From the NCBI GenBank assembly GCA_015065455.1, contig SVQI01000012.1, positions 1 to 49,312 of the forward strand: a stretch of 49,312 bases of DNA, read 5' to 3'. This document shows, one piece after another, positions 31,134-39,288 of this stretch. Each line of letters begins with the position of its first letter. Position 1 is the stretch's first letter. The notes beneath the pieces are model-generated. The model saw only the letters and a list, made by a program, of their open reading frames with translations. It searched no databases and was not told the origin of the DNA. The position numbers were made by a program, and so were the translations under genes. This DNA is from Oscillospiraceae bacterium. GTDB taxonomy: Bacteria > Bacillota > Clostridia > Oscillospirales > CAG-272.

Positions 31134-31224
31134 ACTCAGGTATGAAAATTCACACACGCGGCATGCTTCGGTGCAATAACTAAAGGGCGGCGTGGTGGAA
31201 ATAACCGAAGGAGGACATTTAAAA
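31134..31224 (+). promoter_or_regulatory. rpsB 5' leader, possible S2-binding structure
   Basis: The leader can pair CACGC (about 31153-31158) with GCGTG (31189-31193) around an internal hairpin near GGCATGCTTCGGTGC. A conserved leader in front of rpsB is used for feedback by S2 in many bacteria. The fold is drawn by eye, so this is a candidate only. Confidence 0.35.
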
Positions 31225-31962
31225 ATGTCAGTAATTACAATCAAACAACTGCTTGAAGCAGGCGTCCATTTCGGACATCACACAAGAAGATGGAACCCCA
31301 AGATGGCTGAGTACATCTTCACAGAAAGAAACGGCATCTACATCATTGACCTTCAGAAGACAGTTAAGAAGTTCGAAGAAGCTTATATGTTTGTTCGTGA
31401 CCTCGCTGCAGAAGGCGGAACAATGCTTTTTGTTGGTACAAAGAAGCAGGCTGCTGCTGCAATCAAGGAAGAAGCACAGAGATGCGGAATGTACTATGTA
31501 AACGTACGTTGGCCCGGCGGTATGCTTACTAACTACAAGACAATCAACAAGTCTATCGAAAGACTCAACAGCCTTCTTAAGATGCAGGAAGACGGCACAT
31601 TTGACCTTCTCCCCAAGAAAGAAGTAGCTAAGAGAGTTAAGGAAATTGCAGACCTCGAGAAGAACCTCGGTGGTATCAAGGATATGCCCGGACTTCCCTC
31701 TGCAGTATTTATAGTTGACCCCCGCAAAGAAAGAAACGCAGTTCTCGAAGCAAAGAAGCTCGGTATTCCCGTTGTTGCAATCGTTGACACAAACTGTGAC
31801 CCCGACGATGCAGATTACTTCATTCCCGGTAACGACGACGCTATCCGTGCAATCAAACTCATTTCTTCTGTTATTGCTGATGCTATCATCGAAGGCAAGC
31901 AGGGCGAACAGTTTGAAGAAGCAGTAGAAGAAATTGCTGAAGAAGCAGAAGCTGCTGAATAA
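31225..31962 (+). CDS. rpsB: 30S ribosomal protein S2
   Basis: 245-residue ribosomal protein; the N-terminus [25 protein letters not shown] and the later [15 protein letters not shown] are unmistakable. The start ATG 31225 lies 8 bases after AAGGAGG; earlier in-frame codons read through the leader. The C-terminal 20 residues are an acidic extension ([15 protein letters not shown]). It is co-transcribed with tsf 53 bases downstream, the classic order. Confidence 0.97.
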   Translation: MSVITIKQLLEAGVHFGHHTRRWNPKMAEYIFTERNGIYIIDLQKTVKKFEEAYMFVRDLAAEGGTMLFVGTKKQAAAAIKEEAQRCGMYYVNVRWPGGMLTNYKTINKSIERLNSLLKMQEDGTFDLLPKKEVAKRVKEIADLEKNLGGIKDMPGLPSAVFIVDPRKERNAVLEAKKLGIPVVAIVDTNCDPDDADYFIPGNDDAIRAIKLISSVIADAIIEGKQGEQFEEAVEEIAEEAEAAE

Positions 31963-32015
31963 TTTAAAAAAATAACTGAAAAATTAAACTGAATAAAAAT
32001 TCGGAGGAAATAGAA

Positions 32016-32942
32016 ATGGCTACAATTTCAGCTAAGCTCGTATCTGACCTCAGAGCAAAGACCGGTTGCGGTATGATGGACTGCAAAAAGGCGTTGGTTG
32101 AGGCGAACGGCGATTTTGATGAAGCAATAAAGGTATTGAGAGAAAAGGGTCTTGCTGTTGCAGCAAAGAAGGCAGACAGAATTGCAGCAGAAGGTCTCGT
32201 TGATATTCTTATCGAAGGTGATAAGGCTGCTATGATCGAAGTAAACTGCGAAACAGACTTCGTAGCAAAGAACGCTTCTTTCCAGGCATTTGTTAAGGAA
32301 ATCCTTAAGCTTATCATTGACAATAATCCTGCAGACGTGGCTGCACTTAACACTCTTACAATGGCAAACGGCATGACAGTTGAAGCTGCTCTTAAGGACA
32401 AGATCTTCCAGATCGGCGAAAATATGTCTATCCGTCGTTTCCTTGCTGTAAACGGAACAATGAGTTCTTACATTCACGGTAAGGGTACAACAGGTGTTAT
32501 CGTTAAGTTTGTTGCAGATGAAGCTGCAGTAAACAACGAAGGTTTTGCTGAAATGGCAAAGAACATCGCTCTTCAGGTTGCTGCATATCCCAACATTCAG
32601 TACGTAAACAAGGAATCCGTTCCTGCAAGTGCTGTTGAAGAAGAAAAAGAAATCATTATGGCTCAGCTCAAGAACGATCCTAAAAACGCAAGCAAGCCTG
32701 CTCAGATCATTGAAAAGATGGTTACAGGTAAGCTCGGTAAGTTCTATGAAGCAAACTGCCTTACAGAGAACGCTTTTGTTAAAGATGACTCTATGACAGT
32801 TGCTAAGTACGTTGAATCTTGCGCAAAGGCATTCGGCGGCAACATCGCTATCGACTCCTTCTACCGTTATGAAAAGGGCGAAGGTCTCCAGAAGAGAGAA
32901 GATAATCTCGGCGACGAAATCGCAAAGATGCTTGCTAAATAA
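32016..32942 (+). CDS. tsf: translation elongation factor Ts
   Basis: 308-residue EF-Ts, the exchange factor that releases GDP from EF-Tu. It starts MATISAKLVSDLRAKTGCGMMDCKKALVEANGDF (shown here as residues 1-34 by region), followed by the IEVNCETDFVAKN signature. GGAGG lies 9 bases before the ATG. It is the second gene of rpsB-tsf; no terminator is seen before the TPP riboswitch 20 bases later, so some read-through into the riboswitch is possible. Confidence 0.97.
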   Translation: MATISAKLVSDLRAKTGCGMMDCKKALVEANGDFDEAIKVLREKGLAVAAKKADRIAAEGLVDILIEGDKAAMIEVNCETDFVAKNASFQAFVKEILKLIIDNNPADVAALNTLTMANGMTVEAALKDKIFQIGENMSIRRFLAVNGTMSSYIHGKGTTGVIVKFVADEAAVNNEGFAEMAKNIALQVAAYPNIQYVNKESVPASAVEEEKEIIMAQLKNDPKNASKPAQIIEKMVTGKLGKFYEANCLTENAFVKDDSMTVAKYVESCAKAFGGNIAIDSFYRYEKGEGLQKREDNLGDEIAKMLAK

Positions 32943-32961
32943 TTAAAAATACAACTTAATA

Positions 32962-33052
32962 CTTGTCAGGGGTGCTGTAAAAAGCTGAGATGGAGTATTC
33001 CGAACCCTTTAAACCTGAAACGGATAATGCCGGCGTAGGAAGAATAAGATAA
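32962..33052 (+). promoter_or_regulatory. TPP riboswitch (THI element)
   Basis: All conserved blocks are present in order: GGGGTGC, GCTGAGATGG, ACCCTTT, AACCTGA and CGGATAATGCCGGCGTAGGAA. It binds thiamine pyrophosphate. The terminator at 33065-33098 and the thiamine transporter gene downstream make a transcription-off switch the likely mode. I could not fix a promoter of its own in the 20 bases after tsf. Confidence 0.95.
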
Positions 33053-33064
33053 TTAGAAACTTTT

Positions 33065-33098
33065 AAATCCTCGTTTGGTTTTTCAAACGAGGATTTTT
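33065..33098 (+). terminator. riboswitch-linked terminator
   Basis: A 13-bp perfect stem (33065-33077 with 33084-33096), loop of G and five T, followed by T. It lies 12 bases past the TPP aptamer. A further 150-base leader without genes separates it from thiT. Confidence 0.9.
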
Positions 33099-33246
33099 GT
33101 TTTGTGGTTTTATCGTTGTTGCAAAAACGATAAAATTGTTGGTCGAATTTACATACCTTAGAGCTCAAGGATAGTAAACTCTGAACCGGATACACCGTTT
33201 TTTACATATATTTTAAAACTTAAAAAGATACTGAAAGGTGAAGAAA

Positions 33247-33864
33247 ATGAATAAAAAAACTAAAACAAGAGTGATGGTAGAGTGTTCTATACTCATTGCT
33301 GCGACAATAATTTTATCGTTTATAAAAATATATGAAGCGCCGCTTGGCGGCTCAGTGACCTTGTTTTCAATGGTTCCTCTTATGATAATATCAATAAGAC
33401 ACGGACTTGGATGGGGACTCGGCTCTGCATTTATCTACTCAATTTTCAAGCTTTGGCTTGGGGCGGGTAATTTTGCCTACGTTCCAACGGTTAAGGGAAT
33501 TATAGTCGTTATTCTTCTTGACTATATAGTTGCATATACAGCGATAGGCCTTGCAGGCGCATTCAGAAAAATCAAGTTTACAAAGAATGAAAAAACAAAC
33601 GAAACAATAACTGTATTTTGCGGTGTATTGCTTGCTTGTGTAGTAAGATTTATAAGCCATTTTGTAAACGGCGCTGTTGTATGGTATGAAATTACCAAAA
33701 ACGGCGATTGGAACGAATACGTTCATACGGTAGGAATGTGGATATATTCATTCGTATATAACATTACCTATATAGGTCCGGAAACTGTAATGACACTTGT
33801 AGCAGTTCCCGCTATAGTAATGCTTCTTGGAATTCTTAAGAAGAATACAAGAAATGCACTTTGA
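33247..33864 (+). CDS. thiT: ECF thiamine transporter S component
   Basis: 205-residue protein with six membrane helices. Family motifs: GLGWGLGSAFIYSIFKLWLG (about 57-76) and RFISHFVNGAVVWYE (about 136-150), the thiamine-binding face. It imports thiamine with a shared EcfAA'T module encoded elsewhere. The ATG at 33247 lies 10 bases after AAAGG; an in-frame GTG nine bases earlier is less well placed. The upstream TPP riboswitch confirms both the substrate and its control. Confidence 0.93.
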   Translation: MNKKTKTRVMVECSILIAATIILSFIKIYEAPLGGSVTLFSMVPLMIISIRHGLGWGLGSAFIYSIFKLWLGAGNFAYVPTVKGIIVVILLDYIVAYTAIGLAGAFRKIKFTKNEKTNETITVFCGVLLACVVRFISHFVNGAVVWYEITKNGDWNEYVHTVGMWIYSFVYNITYIGPETVMTLVAVPAIVMLLGILKKNTRNAL

Positions 33865-33890
33865 TATTAAAAGTTTTTGCGTTCATCAAG

Positions 33891-33916
33891 AGGGGCTTTT
33901 TATAAAGCCCCTTTTG
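33891..33916 (+). terminator. terminator after thiT
   Basis: A 9-bp stem (33891-33899 with 33904-33912) followed by T. Confidence 0.82.
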
Positions 33917-34400
33917 TCAAGGGTTCGGGAGCGAAGCTCCTGACAGTATGTGTCCCTTTTTAAAAAACGCGGGAGCGTTCTTTCTAAGACGTACTATTTT
34001 GATTAAATAATATTGTCTTTTTCTTTTTTACCACTTTCTTGGTGCCAAGAAAGTGGAGCAAAGAAGGCACAAGAGGAGGGGATTTCGATTTCCCTTCCTC
34101 TTGACTCCTACCCCTAAAACGACAAAGGGGGATTACCCCCTTTGTACCCCCATCGTTTGCAAAAGATGGAAAGTTAGATTATACTTTTTGTTTTTTGAAA
34201 TGGGTAGTATTCATCTCTTGGAACCCGCTTTTGTTTGTGTGGGTAATAATAACCCATTTACCTATATTATGAGCAAAGGTTTTACATTGCGCCTTCTCCG
34301 GTGGGAGAAGGTGGCGTGCCGCCAATACATTTAAATAGATATCAATTATAATGCGGCGCGACGGATGAGTTCGTCAATATTATATTTTTTTTAGATAAGA
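33916..34400. repeat. non-coding cluster of inverted repeats
   Basis: This 0.5 kb stretch between thiT and the HIT gene holds a chain of palindromes and no believable gene: GTCA..GGAGC-gaa-GCTCC-TGAC (33916-33944); AACGC/GCGTT (33966-33979); a 12-bp perfect repeat CCACTTTCTTGG-TG-CCAAGAAAGTGG (34031-34056); CAAGAGGA/TCCTCTTG (34070-34103); AAAGGGGG-ATTA-CCCCCTTT (34124-34143); TGGGT/ACCCA (34240-34256); CCTTCTCC-GGTG-GGAGAAGG followed by GTGGC (34292-34315). The last resembles a dispersed intergenic repeat of gut Firmicutes. An open frame at 34053-34334 has no ribosome site and runs through the repeats. Confidence 0.75.
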
Positions 34401-34473
34401 AGTGCTAAAATAGTAGAGGGGGTCTATTGTGGTTTGGGGAACCTTTGCCCAAGCTGACTGTTTATAATACAAA

Positions 34474-34499
34474 AAACACCACCCGTGCGGGTGGTGTTT
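34474..34499 (-). terminator. terminator after the HIT gene
   Basis: A 12-bp GC-rich perfect stem (34474-34485 with 34488-34499), T-rich on its minus-strand 3' side, 8 bases past the HIT stop. Confidence 0.85.
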
Positions 34500-34506
34500 G
34501 AAATAT

Positions 34507-34845
34507 TTACACTATACTTTCAGGGAGTTTCTTGCCGCCGAGAAGGTGGAAATGCATGTGCGAAACAGATTGGCATCCGTCATTTCCGATGTTGGTAATA
34601 ATTCTGTATCCGTTCTCAAGATTGCACTGTTTTGCAATTTTGGGGATTGCTTCAAATATCTTTGCTACAATAGGACTGTTAAATTCGTTAACCTCGTCGG
34701 CTGACTGGATATGTTGTTTGGGGATTACGATAACGTGCACGGGTGCTTGAGGGTTTATATCGTGAAACGCGAGTATCTGTTCATCCTCGTATACCTTGTT
34801 TGATGGAATACTTCCCGAAATAATTTTGCAAAAAATACAATCCAT
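34507..34845 (-). CDS. HIT family protein (HinT-like)
   Basis: 112-residue cytoplasmic nucleotide hydrolase. It starts MDCIFCKIISGSIPS with the CxxC typical of HinT and has the active-site motif SHMHFHLLGG (HxHxH). HinT proteins cleave purine nucleoside phosphoramidates and acyl-adenylates. A single-gene unit with its own promoter and terminator. Confidence 0.94.
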   Translation of the reverse strand: MDCIFCKIISGSIPSNKVYEDEQILAFHDINPQAPVHVIVIPKQHIQSADEVNEFNSPIVAKIFEAIPKIAKQCNLENGYRIITNIGNDGCQSVSHMHFHLLGGKKLPESIV

Positions 34846-34899
34846 AATTTAATTCTCACTTTCTTTTTTTTGATAATACATTATATTACCACACCTATA

Positions 34900-34928
34900 A
34901 TTTTAATTCATTATAAATGAAAAGTCAA
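34900..34928 (-). promoter_or_regulatory. promoter for the HIT gene
   Basis: TTGACT (34923-34928) and TAAAAT (34900-34905) on the minus strand, 17-base spacer. Confidence 0.6.
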
Positions 34929-34986
34929 TGGAATAAAATATTTAATTATAAAACGGCAAAAAAATAATTGCAAATTTCAAAGATTA

Positions 34987-35015
34987 TTGACAAGATATTT
35001 AAAAAAGGGTATAAT
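34987..35015 (+). promoter_or_regulatory. promoter for the DUF1858 gene
   Basis: TTGACA (34987-34992) and TATAAT (35010-35015) with a 17-base spacer: perfect consensus. Confidence 0.87.
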
Positions 35016-35052
35016 AAAGATAATATATTATTTAACACGGAGGTATATGTAA

Positions 35053-35256
35053 ATGAAAGTAACTAAACAGTCTATTATCGGAGATGTTCTTGATTACGAT
35101 AGAGGAACAGCGGAATTTTTCCTTGCAATCGGAATGCATTGTCTCGGTTGCCCCGCATCAAGAGGCGAAAGCATTGAGGCAGCTTGCGCAGTTCACGGAA
35201 CAAATGCAGATGAGCTTGTAGACAAGCTTAACGCATACTTTGCATCAAAGAACTGA
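35053..35256 (+). CDS. DUF1858 protein, putative redox protein
   Basis: 67-residue protein with the DUF1858 core: TKQSIIGDVL near the N-terminus, GMHCLGCPAS (CxxC with following Pro) around residues 28-37, and GTNADELVDKLN. These small proteins are often annotated as hydrid-cluster or disulfide-related; the function is not established. GGAGG is placed 9 bases before the ATG. A perfect promoter and a direct terminator make it a highly expressed single-gene unit. Confidence 0.9.
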   Translation: MKVTKQSIIGDVLDYDRGTAEFFLAIGMHCLGCPASRGESIEAACAVHGTNADELVDKLNAYFASKN

Positions 35257-35266
35257 TGATCGATTT

Positions 35267-35296
35267 AAAGGGGCTTATTTATAAGCCCCTTTTTGT
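35267..35296 (+). terminator. terminator after the DUF1858 gene
   Basis: A 12-bp stem around AAAGGGGCTTAT (35267-35278 with 35281-35292) followed by T. Confidence 0.85.
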
Positions 35297-35331
35297 TCTT
35301 TTTTATTTACAAAGTTTTAGGCGGTGGAGTA

Positions 35332-36018
35332 TTGGCGGCTATTGTTTTAGATAACAGAATGAGATGTATAGCGGACTGTGTAAGGCAGGGGGCTGTGTTA
35401 GCAGACGTCGGCACAGACCACGGCAAGCTTCCGATATATCTTGCGCAAACAGGCAAGATAAAAAGAGCTGTTGCATCTGACATAAATGAAATGCCATTAA
35501 AAAAGGCGTTAAATAATATAGAAAAGTATGCTTTGTCGTCAGTTATTGACACGTACTTAACAGACGGGCTTATTGGTGTTGAAAAGTTCTCTCCGACAGA
35601 CGTTGTAATTGCGGGTATGGGTGGAGAGCTGATTGAACAGATTTTAGAAAACTCCACTGTTGATAAAACGGGAGTAAAATTTATACTTCAGCCTATGACT
35701 AAAGAAGACAGTTTGAGGCGTTATTTATGTCAAAGCGGATACGAAATTACGGACGAGCATATAGTCAGAGAGGGTAAAATATATCAGATCATTTGTGCGG
35801 AATACAGCGGAATAAGCACACGAATGACAGAGGTTGAATGTTTGCTCGGAAAAATTAACATAGAAAAACAGAGTGAGCTTTTGTTTGAACTTGTTGAAAA
35901 GGTTATAAAGAGAACGAGAGTTAAGCTTGACGGAAAAAGAACGGCTGGAATAGATTATAAAGAAGAAACCGACTGTCTTAATGAATTATTGAAAATCTCA
36001 GAGAGTAAGAGGAGATAA
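35332..36018 (+). CDS. trmK: tRNA (adenine(22)-N1)-methyltransferase
   Basis: About 228-residue SAM-dependent enzyme that methylates A22 of tRNAs. Rossmann motif ADVGTDHGKLPIYL with the family-typical DHG; catalytic-site segment VIAGMGG; then ILQPMTKEDSLRRYL. The start is unclear: no ATG fits. A TTG at 35332 lies only 1-3 bases after GGTGGAG, and an in-frame ATT at 35341 is 10 bases after it. I used TTG. It precedes nif3 by 2 bases, the conserved Firmicutes pair (trmK-yqfO). Confidence 0.88.
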   Translation: MAAIVLDNRMRCIADCVRQGAVLADVGTDHGKLPIYLAQTGKIKRAVASDINEMPLKKALNNIEKYALSSVIDTYLTDGLIGVEKFSPTDVVIAGMGGELIEQILENSTVDKTGVKFILQPMTKEDSLRRYLCQSGYEITDEHIVREGKIYQIICAEYSGISTRMTEVECLLGKINIEKQSELLFELVEKVIKRTRVKLDGKRTAGIDYKEETDCLNELLKISESKRR

Positions 36019-36020
36019 AT

Positions 36021-36776
36021 ATGTCGACTATAGAAAAGCTTTATGATTTTTTTAATAGCGTGATTCCACGTGAATTGTCGTGTGAGTGGGATAATGACGG
36101 GAGAATGTGTATACCGAATCCCGAAAAAAATATAAACAAAGTACTTATCTGTCTTGACGTTACAAATGGCGTAATTGATTATGCTATTCAAAATAACTTT
36201 GACTGTATAATATCGCATCACCCAATCATATTTGATCCCGTTCGTAATATAGACGCGTCAAATCCTTTGGGAAAGAAAATATGCAGTCTTATAAAAAATG
36301 ATATATCGGTATTTTCTTTTCATACAAGACTTGATAAAGTTGAAGGCGGAGTAAATGACGTTTTGTCGGAACTTTTTGGTCTTCAGAATGTTACAAGTTT
36401 CTCCTACGTAGGAAGAATGGGACAAGTGTCCCCAATGTCTCTTGTCAGCTTTGCAGAAAATGTTAAAAACAAAATTTCTGCCGACAAAGTTATATGCGTA
36501 GACGGTGGAAAGATTGTATCAAAAATAGCAATTGTAGGCGGAAGCGGAAAGGGATATCTCGCGGAAGCTAAGGAATGTGGCTGTGACACGTTTGTAACCG
36601 GAGAGCTGCCATTTAATTATGAGCACGAAGCAAGGGAGTTGGGGCTTAATTTGGTATGCGGTGGACACTATTTTACTGAGAATATTGTGTGTGCGCGTAT
36701 AGAAAAATTAGTGAAAGAGTTTGATGCTCATATTTTTACAGAAATTATTGAAAGCAACCCCGCGTTTGTAATATAA
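36021..36776 (+). CDS. Nif3-like dinuclear metal center protein
   Basis: 251-residue member of the NIF3/YqfO/GTP cyclohydrolase 1 type 2 family. Metal ligands are visible: SHHPIIFD (two His), HTRLD and the C-terminal GGHYFTENIV. It lacks the inserted PII-like domain of long forms such as B. subtilis YqfO, so it is the short form. GAGGAG lies 6 bases before the ATG. It is co-transcribed with trmK. The cellular role is unclear; metal-dependent hydrolase activity has been suggested for the family. Confidence 0.92.
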   Translation: MSTIEKLYDFFNSVIPRELSCEWDNDGRMCIPNPEKNINKVLICLDVTNGVIDYAIQNNFDCIISHHPIIFDPVRNIDASNPLGKKICSLIKNDISVFSFHTRLDKVEGGVNDVLSELFGLQNVTSFSYVGRMGQVSPMSLVSFAENVKNKISADKVICVDGGKIVSKIAIVGGSGKGYLAEAKECGCDTFVTGELPFNYEHEARELGLNLVCGGHYFTENIVCARIEKLVKEFDAHIFTEIIESNPAFVI

Positions 36777-36800
36777 ATACAATTTATTTAGCAAAAATTG

Positions 36801-36829
36801 TTTACAAAAGAGGGATTTTTGTTTATAAT
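36801..36829 (+). promoter_or_regulatory. promoter for prfB
   Basis: TTTACA (36801-36806) and TATAAT (36824-36829), 17-base spacer, about 50 bases before the prfB start. Confidence 0.7.
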
Positions 36830-36880
36830 AATAGTGTTATAGATAAATGATGTATTGACAATTTTTTAGGAGGATTTCCC

Positions 36881-37987
36881 TTGATTATACAACTTGAAGA
36901 AGCAAAGAGAGAGCTTTTAAAAATTGACGGTGAAATAGACGAGCTTGGAAATGCGATGAAGATTGAAGAATTGAAGGTCAACATCGCTTCGCTTGAAGAT
37001 AAAACTTTGGATCCTGATTTCTGGAACAATCCTGAATCGAGTTCAATTCTTCAACAGATAAAGTCTATGAAGAATAAGGTTGAAGCATTTGATAATCTTA
37101 AGAAGAGATGTGAGGATGCAGCAGTTCTTGCGGAGATGGGCTTGGAAGAAAACGATGAAAGTGTTCTTGAAGAGGTTCTTGCAGAGCAGGAATCTATCGT
37201 CAAAGAAATAGAAACAAGAAGAATAGCAACTTTACTTTCGGGCGAATATGATAAGAATAACGCAATTATTTCTTTCCATCCGGGAGCCGGCGGTACCGAG
37301 GCTCAGGACTGGGCGCAGATGCTTTACCGCATGTATACCCGTTGGGGTGAACGTAATGGATTTAACGTTAAGCTTATCGATTGGCTTGACGGAGATGAAG
37401 CGGGACTCAAAAGTGCGACAATTATGATTGAAGGCGAAAACGCCTACGGCTACTTAAAGGGAGAAAATGGTGTTCACCGTTTGGTTCGTGTGTCGCCCTT
37501 TGACTCATCGGGCAGACGCCATACATCTTTTGCATCAGTTGAGGTAATGCCTGAATTTGAGGACGACGGAAAGATTGAGCTCAAAGAAGAAGAGCTTGAA
37601 ATAACTGCCCACCGTTCAAGTGGCGCGGGCGGTCAGCACATAAACAAGACGGACTCCGCTATCAGAATTTTGCATATTCCTACCGGCATTGTCGTAGGCT
37701 GTCAGACAGAAAGAAGCCAGCTTCAGAACAAGGAGACTGCTATGAAGATGCTTAAGGCAAAGCTTATGGAGATAAAAGAAAGAGAAAAGCTTGACAAGAT
37801 TGAAGATATCAAGGGTGTCAAGACTAATATTGAGTGGGGCGCTCAGATAAGATCTTACGTGTTTATGCCATATACGCTTGCAAAAGATACAAGAACGGGA
37901 TATGAAGACGGAAATATTTCCGCAGTTATGGATGGGGAAATTGACGGATTTATAAACGCGTACTTGAAATCACAGGCGCAGATATAA
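36881..37987 (+). CDS. prfB: peptide chain release factor 2
   Basis: 368-residue factor that recognises UAA and UGA stop codons. The class motif SPF (in VSPFDSSGRRHTSF) reads UGA/UAA, and the SGAGGQHINKTDS loop carries GGQ for peptide release. The N-terminus aligns with other RF2 proteins from residue 1, so the usual +1 programmed frameshift near codon 25 is absent here: the frame is continuous from a TTG start seven bases after AGGAGG. It is monocistronic or leads into the downstream small membrane-protein gene 32 bases away. Confidence 0.95.
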   Translation: MIIQLEEAKRELLKIDGEIDELGNAMKIEELKVNIASLEDKTLDPDFWNNPESSSILQQIKSMKNKVEAFDNLKKRCEDAAVLAEMGLEENDESVLEEVLAEQESIVKEIETRRIATLLSGEYDKNNAIISFHPGAGGTEAQDWAQMLYRMYTRWGERNGFNVKLIDWLDGDEAGLKSATIMIEGENAYGYLKGENGVHRLVRVSPFDSSGRRHTSFASVEVMPEFEDDGKIELKEEELEITAHRSSGAGGQHINKTDSAIRILHIPTGIVVGCQTERSQLQNKETAMKMLKAKLMEIKEREKLDKIEDIKGVKTNIEWGAQIRSYVFMPYTLAKDTRTGYEDGNISAVMDGEIDGFINAYLKSQAQI

Positions 37988-38019
37988 AGAATTTATATAC
38001 GATCAAGGAGGATTGTGTA

Positions 38020-38313
38020 ATGTATAAGAAGACAGCATTTTATGCGGGTATTACTCTTGTAATTCAGTCGATTTCAATGATGATTTTGTTTTTCTTGCTT
38101 TTTGCTAAGAAAAAAAGTTTGGCATCTGTTTTGCTTGCAATGTCAGCGGCAGGCGGAATTGCGGGAGGCTTTTTGCTTTACAAACACGCTAACAATATTA
38201 AGGCAGAAGAAGAGCTTATATCAGAGCTTCTTGGCGATGACGAATATGAATATAATAACGGTGAAATGGAAATTCTTACCGACGACTACGTTGACGAGGC
38301 GGAATTCTGCTAA
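38020..38313 (+). CDS. small two-helix membrane protein, function unknown
   Basis: 97-residue protein with two membrane helices (about 5-28 and 33-54) followed by a long acidic cytoplasmic tail rich in Glu, Asp and Tyr. AAGGAGG lies 7 bases before the ATG. It follows prfB and precedes a C_GCAxxG_C_C family gene, with a weak hairpin between. No family recognised. Confidence 0.75.
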   Translation: MYKKTAFYAGITLVIQSISMMILFFLLFAKKKSLASVLLAMSAAGGIAGGFLLYKHANNIKAEEELISELLGDDEYEYNNGEMEILTDDYVDEAEFC

Positions 38314-38387
38314 TAATAAAAAATATAGGGCGGGCTTCTTTTTTTCAGGATGCCTTGCCCTAAAAACATTAAAGAGGGAAGTTTAAA

Positions 38388-38792
38388 ATGAGTACATATA
38401 CAGATAGAGCAGTAGAAAATCATCACAAGGGATGTAACTGCGCGCAGGCAGTAGCTTGTGCTTTTAGCGATAAAGTCGGATATGACGAAGAAACACTTTT
38501 TAAAATGGCTGAAGGGTTTGGTGCAGGTATGGGAAACAGAAAATGTGCCTGCGGAGCAATTTCAGGCGCGATTATATTGGCGGGTCTTGTGTCAAGCAGC
38601 GGAAGTGTTGAAAACGTAACCAAAAGAAATACATACAAGCTTTCAGCTCAGATAGTTGATATGTTTGAAGAAAACTGCAAGGCTTTGACTTGCGGCGAGA
38701 TTAAGGGGATTGAAACCGGAACTCCTATAGTGTCGTGTGATGAATGTATAAGAGTTGCGGCTGAGGCGGCTGAAAAAATTCTTTTTAATTAA
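38388..38792 (+). CDS. C_GCAxxG_C_C family cysteine-rich protein
   Basis: 134-residue protein of the family named after its pattern: GCNCAQAV, then CACGAISGAIILAG (the GCAxxG-type segment with C), then CDECIRVAAE near the end. It also has a central CKALTCGE. The spaced cysteines suggest a metal or Fe-S site; several members occur near redox proteins, but the function is unknown. GAGGG lies 9 bases before the ATG. Followed by a strong terminator. Confidence 0.88.
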   Translation: MSTYTDRAVENHHKGCNCAQAVACAFSDKVGYDEETLFKMAEGFGAGMGNRKCACGAISGAIILAGLVSSSGSVENVTKRNTYKLSAQIVDMFEENCKALTCGEIKGIETGTPIVSCDECIRVAAEAAEKILFN

Positions 38793-38806
38793 AAAACGAA
38801 ATATAA

Positions 38807-38847
38807 AATGCCGATAAGGGAAAATCCCATATCGGCATTGTTTTTTT
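38807..38847. terminator. bidirectional terminator
   Basis: A stem of AATGCCGAT/ATCGGCATT (38807-38815 with 38831-38839) with an inner GGG/CCC and a T run. It serves the preceding plus gene and the dockerin-like minus gene ending at 38863. Confidence 0.88.
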
Positions 38848-38862
38848 GTTTGTATTTTGTTA

Positions 38863-39144
38863 TCAATAAATACCCTCAGTCCAACCTTTGTTTTTGTTGA
38901 GATAGTCTCTGAGCGCAATGACGTCAAGGATGTTGAGAACACCGTCACCGTTTATATCATCGCTCAAGTCGTTTGAGGGGTTATTATTAACTATAACATT
39001 CAAAGCATCAGATACTTCATCGCTGTTAGTGTTGTTTGTTATCCCTGATGCGACAGCTACCGCAATAACGGAAAGTGATACAGTAAGGACAATTATAAGC
39101 GCTATAACAATATATGTAGGTGTCTTGTTTAATAAACGTTTCAT
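38863..39144 (-). CDS. small membrane protein with a single dockerin-type repeat
   Basis: 93-residue protein. An N-terminal membrane helix (about 10-34) may be a signal anchor, followed by a Ser/Asn/Asp-rich linker and one Ca-binding dockerin repeat, DINGDGVLNILDVIALRDYL (about residues 63-82). A normal dockerin has two such repeats; here there is one, so it may be a degenerate or half dockerin. GAAAGGA precedes the ATG. It is a single-gene unit on the minus strand with a promoter at 39184-39212. A link to the cohesin protein at 22820 is possible but unproven. Confidence 0.8.
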   Translation of the reverse strand: MKRLLNKTPTYIVIALIIVLTVSLSVIAVAVASGITNNTNSDEVSDALNVIVNNNPSNDLSDDINGDGVLNILDVIALRDYLNKNKGWTEGIY

Positions 39145-39183
39145 CTGTTTCTATCCTTTCAGTGTATACAATAATCACACTTT

Positions 39184-39212
39184 ATATTAACACAATTAAT
39201 AAAAAAAGTCAA
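39184..39212 (-). promoter_or_regulatory. promoter for the half-dockerin gene
   Basis: TTGACT (39207-39212) and TAATAT (39184-39189) on the minus strand, 17-base spacer. Confidence 0.6.
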
Positions 39213-39288
39213 TGTGTTTATAAAAAGAATAATAAAAGAAGTAAGAAAAATAAATGATTATTTAAACTGACAATATTTTCAAAATGTA

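Noticed and set aside
34053..34334. 93-codon open frame in the repeat region
   Set aside because: No ribosome site, runs through several palindromes, and the product has no protein-like pattern.
33916..34400. Possible CRISPR array
   Set aside because: The palindromes differ from each other and there are no equal repeats with regular spacers.
36860..36960. RF2 frameshift site
   Set aside because: No CTT-TGA slip site with an upstream AGGGGG inside the frame; the frame is open from start to end.
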